The notes: generated by a model from the sequence alone, not told the origin. DNA of 64,000 bases from Aporrectodea caliginosa (GCA_020284085.1 JACEVL010000774.1:618888-682887); one strand, 5' to 3'. Positions 44,664-55,993 are shown, numbered from the stretch's first letter. Numbers and translations are program-made.

Positions 44664-45641
44664 CAATGTTATTTCAGTTATGGTTTTTCAGTTATAGTTA
44701 CAGTTATAGTTATCTAATTTATGATTTTTCAGTTAAAGTTATAGTTACAGTTAACTTAAATCAGATTTTTCAGTTTCAATTATTTTTTTTCAATTTTTCA
44801 GTTACAGTTTCAGTTATTTCTCTTTATTTTTCAGTTATAGCATCAGTTATTTTTTTCACAAGTCATGACTAATGATACACTGACCACAAGTATTCTGAAC
44901 AGTTACCAGAAATATTAACGCAGCAAATCAATGCGATTTAACGTATTGTCGTTTTACTTTAAGGAAAACACGATGTTCCAGATTAACACTTGCTCTGTTC
45001 CGACAATTAGCGTGCCACACTAATGGTTTTCAACATCGTAATCGTAATCGTAATCTCCAAATTTCTAAAGGGCCACTCGAAAGGTCAAGCGCAGGGCACC
45101 AGCTTATTCACGAGCGCTGAGCTTATTCACGAGCGCTGGAGTTAACATCCTTGCCAGCAACGGTACGTATGAACACAACATCGACTTTTGTCGTCTGCGG
45201 CTTCGTAAACAAAATGTTCCCACACGCCACTTCTACTTTTCGACCACTACTTGGCTTAAACATTATTCTCGTAGTCGTGGATTGTTATACGAATTTACGG
45301 TTTAGCGCCAACAACAACACAACGAAAGGAAAAGGAACCGGAAGTGAAACGAACACAGAAAACTGAAAAGTAACCAGAAGTGAAATGAGTATAGAAAACT
45401 GACCGTAGACTAGAGTAGAATTACCATTCAAAAAGTAAGTAAGAAAAACACTCATGTTTTATTTTTCAGTTAACTTTTGTTATTTTTCAGTTATACAGTT
45501 TTCGTTTTTCAGTTACTATTAGGCCTACAGTTTCAGTTATTCAGTATTTTTCAGTTTCAGTTACAGTTACAGTTAACTGCAAGACATTTTTTAGTTATTT
45601 TGCTATTTCAGTTACAGTTACAGTTAATAGAAATAACACTG
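44664..45641. mobile_element. Possible nested hAT with CAGTTATAGTTACAG arrays
   Basis: Starts CAATGTTATTTC and ends GAAATAACACTG, which pair as 12-bp inverted ends with one mismatch. Both ends carry many CAGTTA(C/T)AGTT units in the same direction (about 44676-44855 and 45465-45635). No matching 8-bp duplication is visible, so the borders are tentative. Confidence 0.45.
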
Positions 45642-45687
45642 GGCCCTAGGCCTATTAGCGATTTAGCGACATAAGTCACATAACTCA

Positions 45688-45840
45688 CCTTGAGAAACTA
45701 GATGTTGTTCCAAGCGTTTCGCTTATGTTGGCTTTACACAAACGACGAACGGCATGCCATTTATTTTGTTTTTCATTGATTTCAAACTGCGTGAATGCAA
45801 ATTTCACGACTTCAGGTTCTTTTACTTCTTTATGAGACAT
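45688..45840 (-). pseudogene. BED zinc finger exon of a hAT transposase
   Basis: The frame starts M-S-H-K-E-V-K-E-P-E-V-V-K-F-A-F and continues K-W-H-A-V-R-R-L-C-K-A-N-I, then T-T-S-S-F-S-R. A good donor follows (TCAAG|GTGAGT). It has the layout of a BED finger (aromatic, C-x2-C, then T-S-x-x-x-R-H), which binds transposon ends. One Cys of the C-x2-C pair is Arg here (R-R-L-C). The exon with the His pair was not seen, so it is probably a stranded remnant. Confidence 0.6.
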
Positions 45841-46423
45841 TTTAAGATATTTGGAAATTTTGGACTGAAAGTGCAAACTTAATTGAGACTGCTTTTTTCA
45901 ATACTCTTAAATCTTAATACCAGAAACACCGCTTTTTAAAACTTCCTGTCTGTTTGGTACTTCCGATTAACTAGTTATCCGTTCGGCACAAGACAATTTC
46001 ATAGCGCAGTACTGTACGAAGTTCAGAACAAAATACAGTGTGTACGAGAACGTTGGAGACCGCTTCTACAAGACAACAAGACTTTCGCTTCGAGACAGTT
46101 TCCAAAAAGACAAGACTTTCGCTTCGAGACAGTTTCAAAAAGTCAAGAAATGAGACCGAGACCGAGACAGAGACATCAAAAACCTGTCTCGAGACGTCTC
46201 GAGACCGAGACAGTGTCTCGAGACAATACAACTCTGCATCTGAACTGCATTTAATCTCTACCAATAATAATCTTCTGCCAATAACCTTACCTTAAATGGC
46301 TCTAAATCTAAATAAATAATCATTTTCCGCCCTCGACACCAATTTTTCCCTCCTCCTCCATTACCTGATATTACCCGAGTTAAAACTTTGAAGATACTGG
46401 GTGTCATCTTTCAAGATAACCTC

Positions 46424-48296
46424 GACTAGATCCGGCGTCTCTTTGGCGCGCGATTAACGATGGTCTTGGCAGGAAGGGAGATGGCGCCCCGAGTCCGGCT
46501 CCTGGACTCTCTGCCGAGGCCTTCGCTGACTTCTTCGATTAGAAAGTCTCTGATGTCAGGTCGGCCACCGATGGCGCGCCACCACTGGTGTTGCGTGACA
46601 TCCAGACGGCTGATCGATTCCTGTCATTCGCGCCCGTAACATCCGATGTCGTATGCCGGATGGTCAACGAAGCTGTCGACAAATACTCCATGAAGGATCC
46701 CATGCCGACGTGGCTGCTCAAGTCCTGTATCGATCTGCTCGCTCCTTATATCGCGTCAGTTTTCAACACATCGCTGTCCTCCGGCGCCTTTCCGACGTGT
46801 TATAAGGACGCGTACGTCACTCCTCGCCTGAAGAAAGCGACGCTTTCCCCCTGCGAACTCTCCAGCTACCGACCGATCTCCAACCTCTCATTCCTGTCGA
46901 AGCTTCTCGAGCGCGTCGTTAGCGTCCAGCTAACCGATTACCTGTCGTCGGCCGGTCTTCTGCCGGTCCATCAGTCGGCCTACCGGAAGTACCACTCGAC
47001 CGAGACCGCTCTCCTAAAGGTGGTAACTGACCTCACGGAGGCGATCGAGGCAGGCGACTACGCTCTGCTTGGTCTGCTTGACCTCTCGGCCGCCTTCGAC
47101 ACGGTAGACCACGATGTTCTGGTGGAGCGCTTGTCGAGGACGTACGGGATCCGCTCGTCAGCGCTGGACTGGCTTCGCTCCTATCTCTGCGATCGCCGAC
47201 AGACGGTCCTCTTCGACGGGGTCCTTTCAACCGTCCGCTCTCTCTCCTGCGGCGTCCCTCAGGGCTCCGTACTTGGGCCGCTGCTGTTCCTGCTCTACAC
47301 CGCCGACGTGGGTGAGCTTGCTTCGAGTCTCGGCCTGTCATCACACTTCTATGCCGACGACTCTCAGCTCTACACGTGGGGACCTCCATCGACAGTCGAA
47401 CAGCAGCGGCGACGAATGGAGCTTGGCATTGAGCGGATCGCTGAATGGATGCGGTCCAACAGATTGCGACTCAACCCCGAGAAGACGGACTTTCTGTGGT
47501 GCGCGACTAGCAGACGGTGTCTCCATCTCGACACCGACGCGCTGAATGTCTGCGGGGCCCCGATACGACCCTCGACCTCTGTGCGTGATCTCGGCGTCCT
47601 GCTGGAGTCTGATCTGTCCATGAGGCAGCATGTCGCGTGGACCGTCTGCTCTTGCTTTCGCCAGCTCCGTCTCATCGGGAGCTGCATCAAGTCCTTACCT
47701 TTTCAGGCTGCGAGAGAGGCCGTCGCCGCCTTCGTCGCTTCCAAAGTGGACCGCTGTAACAGCCTGTTGGCCGGCGCGCCTGCATGTCTCTTGGACGGAC
47801 TCCAGTCGGTTCTCAATGCCGCGGCGAGGCTTATCTGCAATAGGAGGAAGTACGACCACATCACGCCGCTCCTCCGCGATGTCCTGCATTGGCTGCCTGT
47901 TCCGTTCTGCATCGAATTCAAACTCTGTCTGCTTGTCTTCAAATCACTTCACGGAGCTGCGCCCGAGTACATGCGCAATTGCTGCACTCATTCCTCCGCA
48001 TCCGGGCTCCGGCTCCGATCGCTTGCGAAGACTGATCTCCGTGTGCGGAGGATGAGGACGCGCTTCGGTGATCGTGCTTTCTCGGTCGCCGGTCCTCGAT
48101 GCTGGAACAGACTTCCTCCTGCTATTCGATTGACCGACTCATTGGACTCTTTTAAATCCATGCTAAAATCACATTTGTTCGCCAGGGCTTATCCCGATTG
48201 TTGTTAGTTGTCTTGTAAGGCGCCCTTGTAACGGCATGGCCGTGTTACGGCGCCATATAAATTTTCGTAATTATTATTATTATTATTATTATTATT
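46424..48296 (+). mobile_element. LINE (CR1/L2-like) with long reverse transcriptase frame
   Basis: A young GC-rich non-LTR retrotransposon, 5' truncated. The frame 46588-48207 (539 codons) covers the whole reverse transcriptase: Y-R-P-I-S-N, H-Q-S-A-Y-R-K-Y-H-S-T-E-T-A-L-L, L-D-L-S-A-A-F-D-T-V-D-H, G-V-P-Q-G-S-V-L-G-P-L, and catalytic F-Y-A-D-D-S. It ends with the usual L-H-W-L-P-V and F-S-V-A-G-P motifs. Coding similarity continues upstream of the ATG (L-W-R-A-I-N-D-G-L-G) through an in-frame TAG at 46540, so the ATG is not the real start and this copy is broken. The 3' end runs GGCGCCATATAAATTTTCG into an (ATT)n tail. AACCTC flanks both ends (46418-46423 and 48297-48302). It sits inside an older LINE. 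Confidence 0.9.
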
Positions 48297-48740
48297 AACC
48301 TCAAACTCACAACATATAGACCCACCTCACAGCCACTTGCTCCTCCTCTTTTTATGCTATCAGAAAACTCAAAACCCATGGCCTTTCTTCCTCATCCATC
48401 CATAATGTAACCAAAGCCACTACCGTTGCTAAACTTCTATATGCCTCCCCATCCTGGTGGGGTCTCACCTTGGCTTCCGATAAAGAACGCCTGGAAAAAC
48501 TCCTAAAAAGAGCCAAACACCTAGGTTACCTAGAGCAATCCTTTCCAACAGTCTCTGAACTTGCCAATATAGCCGATGCAAAATTCCTTTTCTCCATATT
48601 GCACAACCCCAAGCATGTACTTCACCAACTCCTACCTCCACTCCGACCCCTCTCTTCTCACCAATTAAGACCTAGAGCACACAACCATACTCTCCCACCC
48701 AAGGACAACTCTCAATTTATTCCCAGATCATTATAATTAT

Positions 48741-49169
48741 AATAAAATACAGCCCGTAAAAACAAAGTTTTTACTATATCCATCTAGTATCCTATAATGG
48801 GTCTTATGAAGCAGTTACCTCTACAAATATATAGTCCGCGTTCATTTTACGACATAGCGTGCGTTTAATGAGGCAGCGCGCCCGTTTCTGTTGCGGCCAA
48901 TGGCAACGCTGGCCAATGGCAACGCTGCGTATCGGAAAAGGGGATTCCCCGATTCGAAAAGTTGAGTCCCCGATTCTATAAGCTATCCTTTTTTGGGGAG
49001 CTGAAATTTTTATAGAATGAAGTGTCTGCGAGGGCGAGTCTATCTGCCAAGTTTCATGACGATTGAATGATTGTAAGTGATCGAATTAGTCGTCGCAAGA
49101 TTTGACTTTTTAGCCTGTGGCTCAAGCAAGCAAGCAAGATTTCCGCAAGTTAAACTAGATGGATAAAAA
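48741..49169. repeat. Three-copy 430-bp repeat, copy 2
   Basis: Nearly identical to copy 3, including AATGGGTCTTATGAAGCAG, which copy 1 lacks. A (TA)n tract follows at 49269-49302. Confidence 0.85.
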
Positions 49170-49275
49170 TATTTACTAGTTTATTCTAAACCTTTCTAAT
49201 GAACTTTAATTATTCATATCACTCATGTTAGCATTTCTTCTGCGTTTTTGTCAGATTGTTTTTCTCAATAAACGA

Positions 49276-49306
<31 letters not shown>

Positions 49307-49671
49307 ATTGTATTTTAGTTTATTCAAAACTGGCTGTCATAACGCAGCCAACGACAAAAGTGCGTAACTTATGGTTATAAGTAAAGAGCCTTGACAAGTT
49401 ATAGATATGGATATTGTTCATATCTGTCCTGGATAATGTATTGTTAATGTGTTGGATTGTTATACACTATATGGGATGTGAGACTACACAGGGCAGCTAG
49501 TAAGTGTTTTTGTGCAGCATGCGCGGTAGAAATATATATACAGGGTGGTCCAAAATAAACCGCACAATGATAAATTGATAGTACTTTAGTCAGACCAATT
49601 CAAATATAACCGTGAAAATTCACAAAAACACAGCAATTATTTTTACTGTAACATTACATGGATGGATTTCG

Positions 49672-50241
49672 TTACATAAAATGTTCAATGTGTCCTCCTT
49701 GCTGCTGGACAACGCATTGAAGCCGACGACGCCATTGATCAATTGCGAGGTCAATGAAACGCTGTGACAGCTTGGTCCACTCTGTGACGATTGTTTCTTT
49801 CAGCTGATCCACTGTAGTGAAACTTCTACGACGGTATACCATCTGTTGAAGGGCGCCCCAAACAGCGTAGTCGACTGGATTCAAGTCCGGGCTGTTTGGG
49901 GGCCACATGTCAGGCTCAATGAAAGAAATGTTCTCACGTCGCAGATACTCCATAGTGTTCTTGGCGGTGTGTGATGGAGCGCCGTCCTGCTGTAGGGTCC
50001 AAGTGTGGTGTTGGCATATTGCACGGATGTCAGGTAAAAGACCATCACCAAGAACGTGCTGACAATAATATTGACTGTTCACCTTCGCACCTGGCTCAAT
50101 GACGACAATGCGTGACTTTCCCATTTTTGATATGGCGACCGAAACCATGACGTTACGGCTGAAGTGCTGGCGCTCACGGATAAGTCTCGTTGATGAAACA
50201 TCACGTTTCTTCCTTGCTTGTGCGTATACGCGATCGTTCTG
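49672..50241 (-). pseudogene. mariner transposase, C-terminal piece
   Basis: Resumes at A-R-K-K-R-D-V-S-S-T and includes V-S-V-A-I-S-K-M-G-K, Q-Q-D-G-A-P-S-H-T-A, and N-S-P-D-L-N-P-V-D-Y. It ends G-G-H-I-E-H-F-M followed by a stop, a plausible natural C-terminus. Confidence 0.88.
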
Positions 50242-51960
50242 GGGACGGTCCCCCCAAAACTTGAGGTGGGGGGGACGGAGCTGCTTATATCCCCCCCAAT
50301 ATTTCTGAAATATTTCATGAACATAATAATAATAGCTACAAGTGACAGCTGGTTCTTATCAGCACTCAAATAATAGAGCAATTTTGTTCAGATGACAGCT
50401 TAAAATGCTACCATTACAGTGTGGAAATTCAAAAATTTTAGATAGGGGAGGGGTCACATCCCCTCCCCAAACTCAAACACGACTCAAACTACATGTTAGC
50501 TAAGAGTGACAGCTGGTTCTGAATCAGCACTCAAATAGTAAAGCAATTTTGTTCAGATGACAGCTTAAAATGCTACCATTACAGTGTGGAAATTCAAAAA
50601 ATTTAGATAGGGGAGCAGGGACGTCATTTGGGGGGGGGGGACAGGGGGTGGCATTTGCTCCCCCCTGAAAAATCAACTATATGTATGTCAGTGCATTTGA
50701 TGAAATAATGTAACTTAATTCGTCACTAGGAGTCTAGGACAGCAGCCCTTAATATAGTCACTTGTGATTTTCTAAGTAGGCCTATTGATTTTTGTCTACC
50801 TCTTCGTATGCACTTTGCACGTAGCCCGAGGTACCGAGACAGTTAGAAAGATGTACATAATCATATGAATGAAATTTGTAGTAGGTCTGCTTTAGCTATA
50901 TAAGTACTATGTAACTGGAGACGAACAGGCAATCCAGCCTTTCAGTCACACAGATTATCTCATATACCGACTGGCCGAGAGAACACAGAGTTGCCTGTCA
51001 AAGGCGACTAGCCGAGAGAGCCCACAGAGGTACCGGTCAACGGCATAGTTGTAAGATTGATAGCCCCTGATAGCCTCTACATGATGTAGGTCAATGCTAA
51101 TGTTCATGCTTTCTTTCATTATACTCACCTTATATGACCCTTTTCCAACATTCCCATGCAGCTTCACCATCAGGAAGATATCTCTCATCAACTAGCCTCC
51201 CACCCACATTCTGGCTCTCATGCATGAAACCAGGTTTTGCAGTAGACCTATATCAAATTTCTAGCCAGGAGCCCTTGCCTAAGCCAAAACCTTTCAGTCA
51301 CACAGATTGTCCCATTGGTATATTATATACATTTTGGATTGTCATTCTCTGCACGTTTTGTTTGGATCGAGTGATGCGGCTAATGGATAAAACTCTTATG
51401 ATACATAGGGCCTACATGTAGGTGTAGATGTAAATATCAATAATAAACTGACACCTGTGAAGGTAAGCTAATTTGCTATTCATCAGTCTTACATTATAGA
51501 ACTTATTTCACAGTCAAAGTTTTCTTATGTTATGCATAATTAATCAAATTTGGCAGAAAGGTTTCATTTCTTGTGGAAATATCTAACCACGTCTGCAAGT
51601 GAGTTGGCAGAAAAAGCTGTAGCTTCAGCAAAGCAATATCCTGCTGACCTCAATAACAGAAATTCATCATTTACCCCTCTGTACATAAGGCAAATTTTGA
51701 ATGCCTACCCATTTAACACCACAACTCAAACACGACTCAAACTACATGTAAGCTACGAGTGACAGCTGGTTCCTATCAGCACTCAAATTATAGAGCAATT
51801 TTGTTCAGATGACAGCTTAAAATGCTACCATTACAGTGTGGAAATTCAAAAAATTTTAGATGGGGAGGGGCACATCCCCCTCCCAAACCCCTCCCCCTGC
51901 TCGGCGCTGCGCGCCTCGCCGATCGTCCTTCGAACCAGTCCCCCCAAACCCAAGACCAAG
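50242..51960. mobile_element. 1.7-kb insertion in mariner with a 34-bp duplication
   Basis: The 34 bp at 50208-50241 recur exactly at 51961-51994. Between them lie G-rich ends (GGACGGTCCCCCCAAAAC and CAGTCCCCCCAAACC) and three copies of a roughly 140-bp unit around TTTTGTTCAGATGACAGC (about 50340-50470, 50495-50620, 51735-51870). Inside it, from 50624 (CAGGGACGTCATTTGG), is another transposon piece. A frame near 51545-51660 (R-F-H-F-L-W-K-Y-L, A-K-Q-Y-P-A-D-L-N) looks like a ZMYM1-type hAT transposase. Confidence 0.7.
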
Positions 51961-51994
51961 TCTTCCTTGCTTGTGCGTATACGCGATCGTTCTG

Positions 51995-52510
51995 TGTATT
52001 TACAGGTGTAGCAACAGTAAATGTTTTTTCATCAGTAAACCAGATGCTACGAACTCTACGATCAGTTGGAAAACGCTGCAGAAGTTGCTGACTGCGCTGA
52101 ATCCGTTTCATCTTGCAATCGCTGTTCAACTGCTGTCCAACTTTGCGCCTGTACTGGTTAAGTCCGAGATCTTTCTTTACAATACGTTTAACCGTTGAAC
52201 GTGAAATGCCGGTTTCACGTGCGATCTCCCGTGGGCTCTTATGGCTTAGCGGTTTGTCTTCCTGGCTACAGATAAGGTCGCTTACCAACTTGATATTTGC
52301 ATGTGTTCGAGCTGATTTCGGACGTCCGCTACCCGGCTTCCTAGCTGTGGTACCTTCGGTGTCAATTTTTTTAATGAGGTCATCGATAGTACGACGTTTC
52401 CATGTCTTATTTGGAAATTCTTTCATCATACGCAACGACCCCCAATGTTTCTGAGTTCGTAGATTCCAAATTAGACAACGGTCATTCTCAGTTAAGCGTC
52501 CCATGATCAC
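51995..52510 (-). pseudogene. mariner transposase, N-terminal piece
   Basis: Starts M-I-M-G-R-L-T-E-N-D and covers the paired DNA-binding domain and the first catalytic motif, ending V-N-T-Q-N-D-R-V-Y-A-Q. The second ATG (M-G-R-L) may be the true start. The frame then runs into the inserted element, adding foreign residues. Confidence 0.88.
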
Positions 52511-52684
52511 AATCTCTTATAAACAACAACTTCTTTACCATAAACTATGATAAACAATGATGAAGTCAATAATGACGTCAGAGAAAATGTATAAATAAGT
52601 AAGAAAAATGGCATTAAACATTGAATTGTTATACATTATATCAAGAAAACTGTCACTGTGCGGTTTATTTTGGACCACCGTGTA

Positions 52685-53275
52685 TACAAACGGAAGGACA
52701 ACGTAAACAGACTTAGACTTATAGTATAGATTCTGCAGAGTAAGAACAAATAACCCATTTTTAAACAAACATCTGCATTTTTAGTTAAACATAATCATCA
52801 CTGGTAATAGACGCAGAGCGCTATAGAAGTTAGACTGAAATAAATCAATAATTTTAACGTATGGCGCACAGTTTCCTGTAATCCCTGTTTGTCTTCATTC
52901 GTCTGCTCACAGCACAGAGTAGAGACGTAGGCCTAGTGTGACTACCAGAAAATGTTCGTCTGCCATGTATTAGTTGAGTTTGGTCTGCCGGATAAGTTCC
53001 GAAGATCTTACTTATTAATATTCATGAGGGGCTCTACGTGTGGAATGTTCTAGAAGGTGGTCATGTGACTGAAATAAGTTCCAGGATTGGCTGAGGAAAT
53101 GGGGTGATCCAAGACGCGGCAATGAGGACGTCGCTGATTGGCTCACGTGACGTAACCGCCAAAATTAAGCGCGAAAGAGACTGCAAAGACGCAGTTGGAC
53201 GCCAGATTTTGTTTAGAGCAGTCGTTTGTTGTGAGCACGGTGAAAAGTGCGAACAATTAGCGATATTTCTTTCTA
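52685..53275. other. No gene recognised
   Basis: Between the mariner and copy 3 of the 430-bp repeat. It has CCGCCAAAATTAAGCGCGAA-like words near 53155, but nothing I can name. Confidence 0.35.
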
Positions 53276-53702
53276 AATAAAATACAGCCCGTAAAAACAA
53301 AGTTTTTTACTATATCCATCTAGTATCCTATAATGGGTCTTATGAAGCAGTTACCTCTACAAATATATAGTCCGCGGTCATTTTACGACAGCGTGCGTTT
53401 AATGAGGCAGCGCGCCCGTTTCTGTTGCGGCCAATGGCAACGCTGGCCAATGGCAACGCTGCGTATCGGAAAAGGGGATTCCCCGATTCGAAAAGTTGAG
53501 TCCCCGATTCTATAAGCTATCCTTTTTGGGGAGCTGAAATTTTTATAGAATGAAGTGTCTGCGAGGGCGAGTCTATCTGCCAAGTTTCATGACGATTGAA
53601 TGATTGTAAGTGATCGAATTAGTCGTCGCAAGATTTGACTTTTTAGCCTGTGGCTCAAGCAAGCAAGCAAGATTTCCGTAAGTTAAACTAGATGGATAAA
53701 AA
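53276..53702. repeat. Three-copy 430-bp repeat, copy 3
   Basis: Differs from copy 2 by only a few substitutions and small gaps, implying recent spread. No target duplication could be fixed for any copy, so the class is unknown. Confidence 0.85.
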
Positions 53703-54228
53703 GGTTATAAACTTGTACTAATTGATACAAAGCGAAGAACCGCTGGATTGAAGTGAAATCGGCGATGAACTGTAACTGTGTGAAACTCGACAAAAGACTA
53801 GTTTGATTCAAATGCATAAATTTCTTCATGGGACGATGAACAGTGACAACGAACTTTTCTAACGGGCAGAACTCTTGACCCCTCTTGCTGGCGTGACCAA
53901 CGTGTTTATCAGAAAGCGGGGAAGTATATATTTTATATACTTTATATTATTTGCTTGCAAGCTCGATATCTGGTCTTAGTTAATTAATAAGATAATTCCA
54001 CGCATAAATTGTGTAAGGGTATTTTAAGAAAATGTGATTCACAATAAGACTTAGTGGAAACCTTATTCCACGATTTCTGTTCCTGTTAGATTAGAAATAA
54101 ATGAAAGAAAGATAAAGATAAGATTAAATGTAATTAGTACATATTAAACTGTTATTCTGTGTAAGCAATCTGTTTTGTTATAACTAAAATCGTCAATTGA
54201 GCATACATAGTGACATCTCCTAGTAAAA

Positions 54229-54861
54229 ATGGTTAGCTCCTCCCGGTCTGATCGACCGGAGTCCCCAGGCCAGTTATCGCTTCTGGAGCGTCAGAGCAGG
54301 GTGGAAATCCTATGCCAAAGTTCAGCTGAGCGACAGGATCGCATTGAGGAAGTCCTGCTAAAATTGAACGACCGGCATGAGTCGATGGAAGGCATACTCA
54401 GTCAGCTTGTCCAAAATTCTCAAATAGCCCGGGAAAGACTCTATGTGGAACCTGAGAAGAGTGGGAGGGGAGCCCGAGGATTGGGAATGGATGCCGCAAC
54501 CTTGGATAGGGGTTCGAACCCAGATGAGTACCGAGGTACTGTCGCCCCAGACCGGGCAGCCGTGGACATTCAGGCAGCCAATTCCCTCCTGGATCTAGCT
54601 CAATCGGGGCGCTCGTTTCCTCCTTTCACTGGATCGGCTAAAGAGTCATCAGACCCTTCACGACCAAAATTCCAGATGATCACTGACCCAAATCCTCTCT
54701 GTATCCATGACCCCGTGAAACGGGTGGGTCCAAGTACCGAGTTTTACTTGAGTTTGGATGGGGACACTCTAAATAGACCTCTGAATGATGGGCGTTCGCC
54801 AGGGGGCGGCGCAGGCGTCACACTACTACGACAGCCAGCGACGAATGACTTAAAGAAATAA
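54229..54861 (+). CDS. Unrecognised 210-codon frame, coiled-coil start
   Basis: Open frame starting M-V-S-S-S-R-S-D-R. Residues 16-70 are rich in Leu, Glu, Gln and Arg in heptad-like spacing. The rest is polar with no zinc knuckle, protease or RT motif. It could be a Gag-like N-terminus or a host first exon. A second frame (54878-55093) follows 16 bp later and is likewise unknown. No LTR or splice evidence was found. Base composition (more G and C) differs from the flanks, which supports coding use. Confidence 0.4.
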   Translation: MVSSSRSDRPESPGQLSLLERQSRVEILCQSSAERQDRIEEVLLKLNDRHESMEGILSQLVQNSQIARERLYVEPEKSGRGARGLGMDAATLDRGSNPDEYRGTVAPDRAAVDIQAANSLLDLAQSGRSFPPFTGSAKESSDPSRPKFQMITDPNPLCIHDPVKRVGPSTEFYLSLDGDTLNRPLNDGRSPGGGAGVTLLRQPATNDLKK

Positions 54862-55534
54862 TTATGCGAATTACATTTTGGAAGGTCCTTCAAATGACAC
54901 TGTTAGGGAGGCGAGGAAAAAATTTAGAATTCAGACCTACTTGCGGTTGAGCCACTTGAATCCAGATCCGGTTAAGAAGTGTTGGTCTGTCTTAGTGAAT
55001 TTAATGCGAGGAAGTAGGCCTACGTCGATCGTCTACGTTATGAACTGGATTTCGATGGAAACTGGATGTCTGGAGATTTATCTGCCCGATTGACGAGGAT
55101 TACCTGTGGAATTTATGAAGAATACGCCCGAAATTCCTACTGTCTGCGCTGGTGGACAAATACGTCTCTGTATAATTAGGCCTACCCTTTGTTGTCTGTG
55201 TCTCCTTCTGTGCTAGTGTGAGATTGTATAGGCTAAGGTGGAAATCACGCTGTCCCAGGGATAAATGATAAACATAGACAACAGATTTATGATCGATAAA
55301 AAATGATTGTACGAGTATATTTTAATAAAATTTCTATTGTAAGTGTTTCAGATAAGATTACTCTTCTTATTGTCAGTATTCATTATAAGCGAGTCAGAAT
55401 AATTGTTTATTTCAATTTGCTTATTTTGTGAATTATACGTCGTTTTGACAATTTGTTAATATTCATAAACATGTCTCAGTGTTCGATTCGTTTACAAGGT
55501 AGGGATGAAGAAGATGGAAGATGAGGAAGGATTA

Positions 55535-55993
55535 GGGGTCGTTTATTAATTATGTCAACAAAAGAGGGTGGGGAGGGGGTTTGGAAAGTTTGACAGTTGT
55601 TGACAAGGGGAGGGGTTCAGTACAATTTGACGTCGACAAATTTTTTTCCAATGAATCAACACAGACCCTTCAAAATGGCAGCAAAAACATTAAGTAATTC
55701 GAAAAATGCATAAAGTGCTTAATGTTTAATACTACTAAAACGTTGGTTTTAAACTAAACTCATATATTTTGAAATTCGAGATTGCATTTTTTAGTGTAAA
55801 TTTTAAAAAAATGAGTACATGTATTGAGCCATTGTGTTTCTCTTTTTTGTAGGGGGGGGGTTCTGGGATTTCTGACATAATTTTTTAGGGGTCCGTCAAT
55901 GTTTGACAGTTCAACAACTGTTCAACAACTCCCAGAGGGGGAGGGGGTCAAAAACTGCCTAAAATTTGTTGACATAATTAATGGACGACCCCT
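55535..55993. mobile_element. MITE, GGGGTCGTYYATTAATTATG ends
   Basis: About 28-bp inverted ends including ATTAATTATGTCAACAAA, with GGGGAGGGG runs just inside both. A-rich centre. Confidence 0.85.

Larger units (their letters stand above)
44350..46236 (-). mobile_element. hAT element with GAGACC subterminal motifs
   Basis: The 8-bp target duplication CATCTGAA lies at 44342-44349 and 46237-46244. Ends are CAGACTTGTCT... and, reversed, CAGAGTTGTATTGTCTCGAG. Both subterminal regions carry GAGACCGAGAC motifs. The element holds a BED zinc-finger exon near its minus-strand 5' end (45688-45840), two blocks of CAGTTATAGTTACAG repeats, and a LINE tail at about 45038-45115. No full transposase remains. 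A partial relative is at 35305-35543. Confidence 0.88.
44190..48735 (+). mobile_element. Older jockey-type LINE fragment, split twice
   Basis: Three blocks of one RT frame remain. 44200-44349 has Q-G-S-V-L-G-P-T-N and catalytic F-A-D-D-T. 46245-46423 has N-K, then R-V-K-T-L-K-I-L-G-V-I-F-Q-D-N-L. 48303-48733 has K-L-K-T-H-G-L-S-S-S, Y-A-S-P-S-W-W-G-L and Y-L-E-Q-S-F-P-T. The first gap is a hAT (44350-46236) and the second is the GC-rich LINE (46424-48296). Frameshifts and stops show the copy is dead. Related fragments lie at 33484-34595 and 59645-60258. Confidence 0.8.
49541..52682 (-). mobile_element. mariner-type transposon (DD37D), interrupted
   Basis: Terminal repeats CAGGGTGGTCCAAAATAAAC and, reversed at the other end, CACGGTGGTCCAAAATAAAC, each next to a TA target duplication (49539-49540 and 52683-52684). 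The transposase lies on the minus strand in two pieces. The N-terminal part is at 52510-51995: helix-turn-helix with S-R-S-T-V-K-R-I-V, G-S-G-R-P-K, and the first catalytic Asp in W-F-T-D-E-K. The C-terminal part is at 50241-49672: second Asp in Q-Q-D-G-A-P, third in P-V-D-Y. Thirty-seven residues separate the last two, giving DD37D, as in maT-like mariners. Each piece is open and carries its catalytic residues, so the interruption is probably recent. Confidence 0.9.

Noticed and set aside
47033..48055. Antisense and shifted frames of 64-143 codons within the GC-rich LINE
   Set aside because: They are shadows of the RT frame in GC-rich DNA and have no family motifs.
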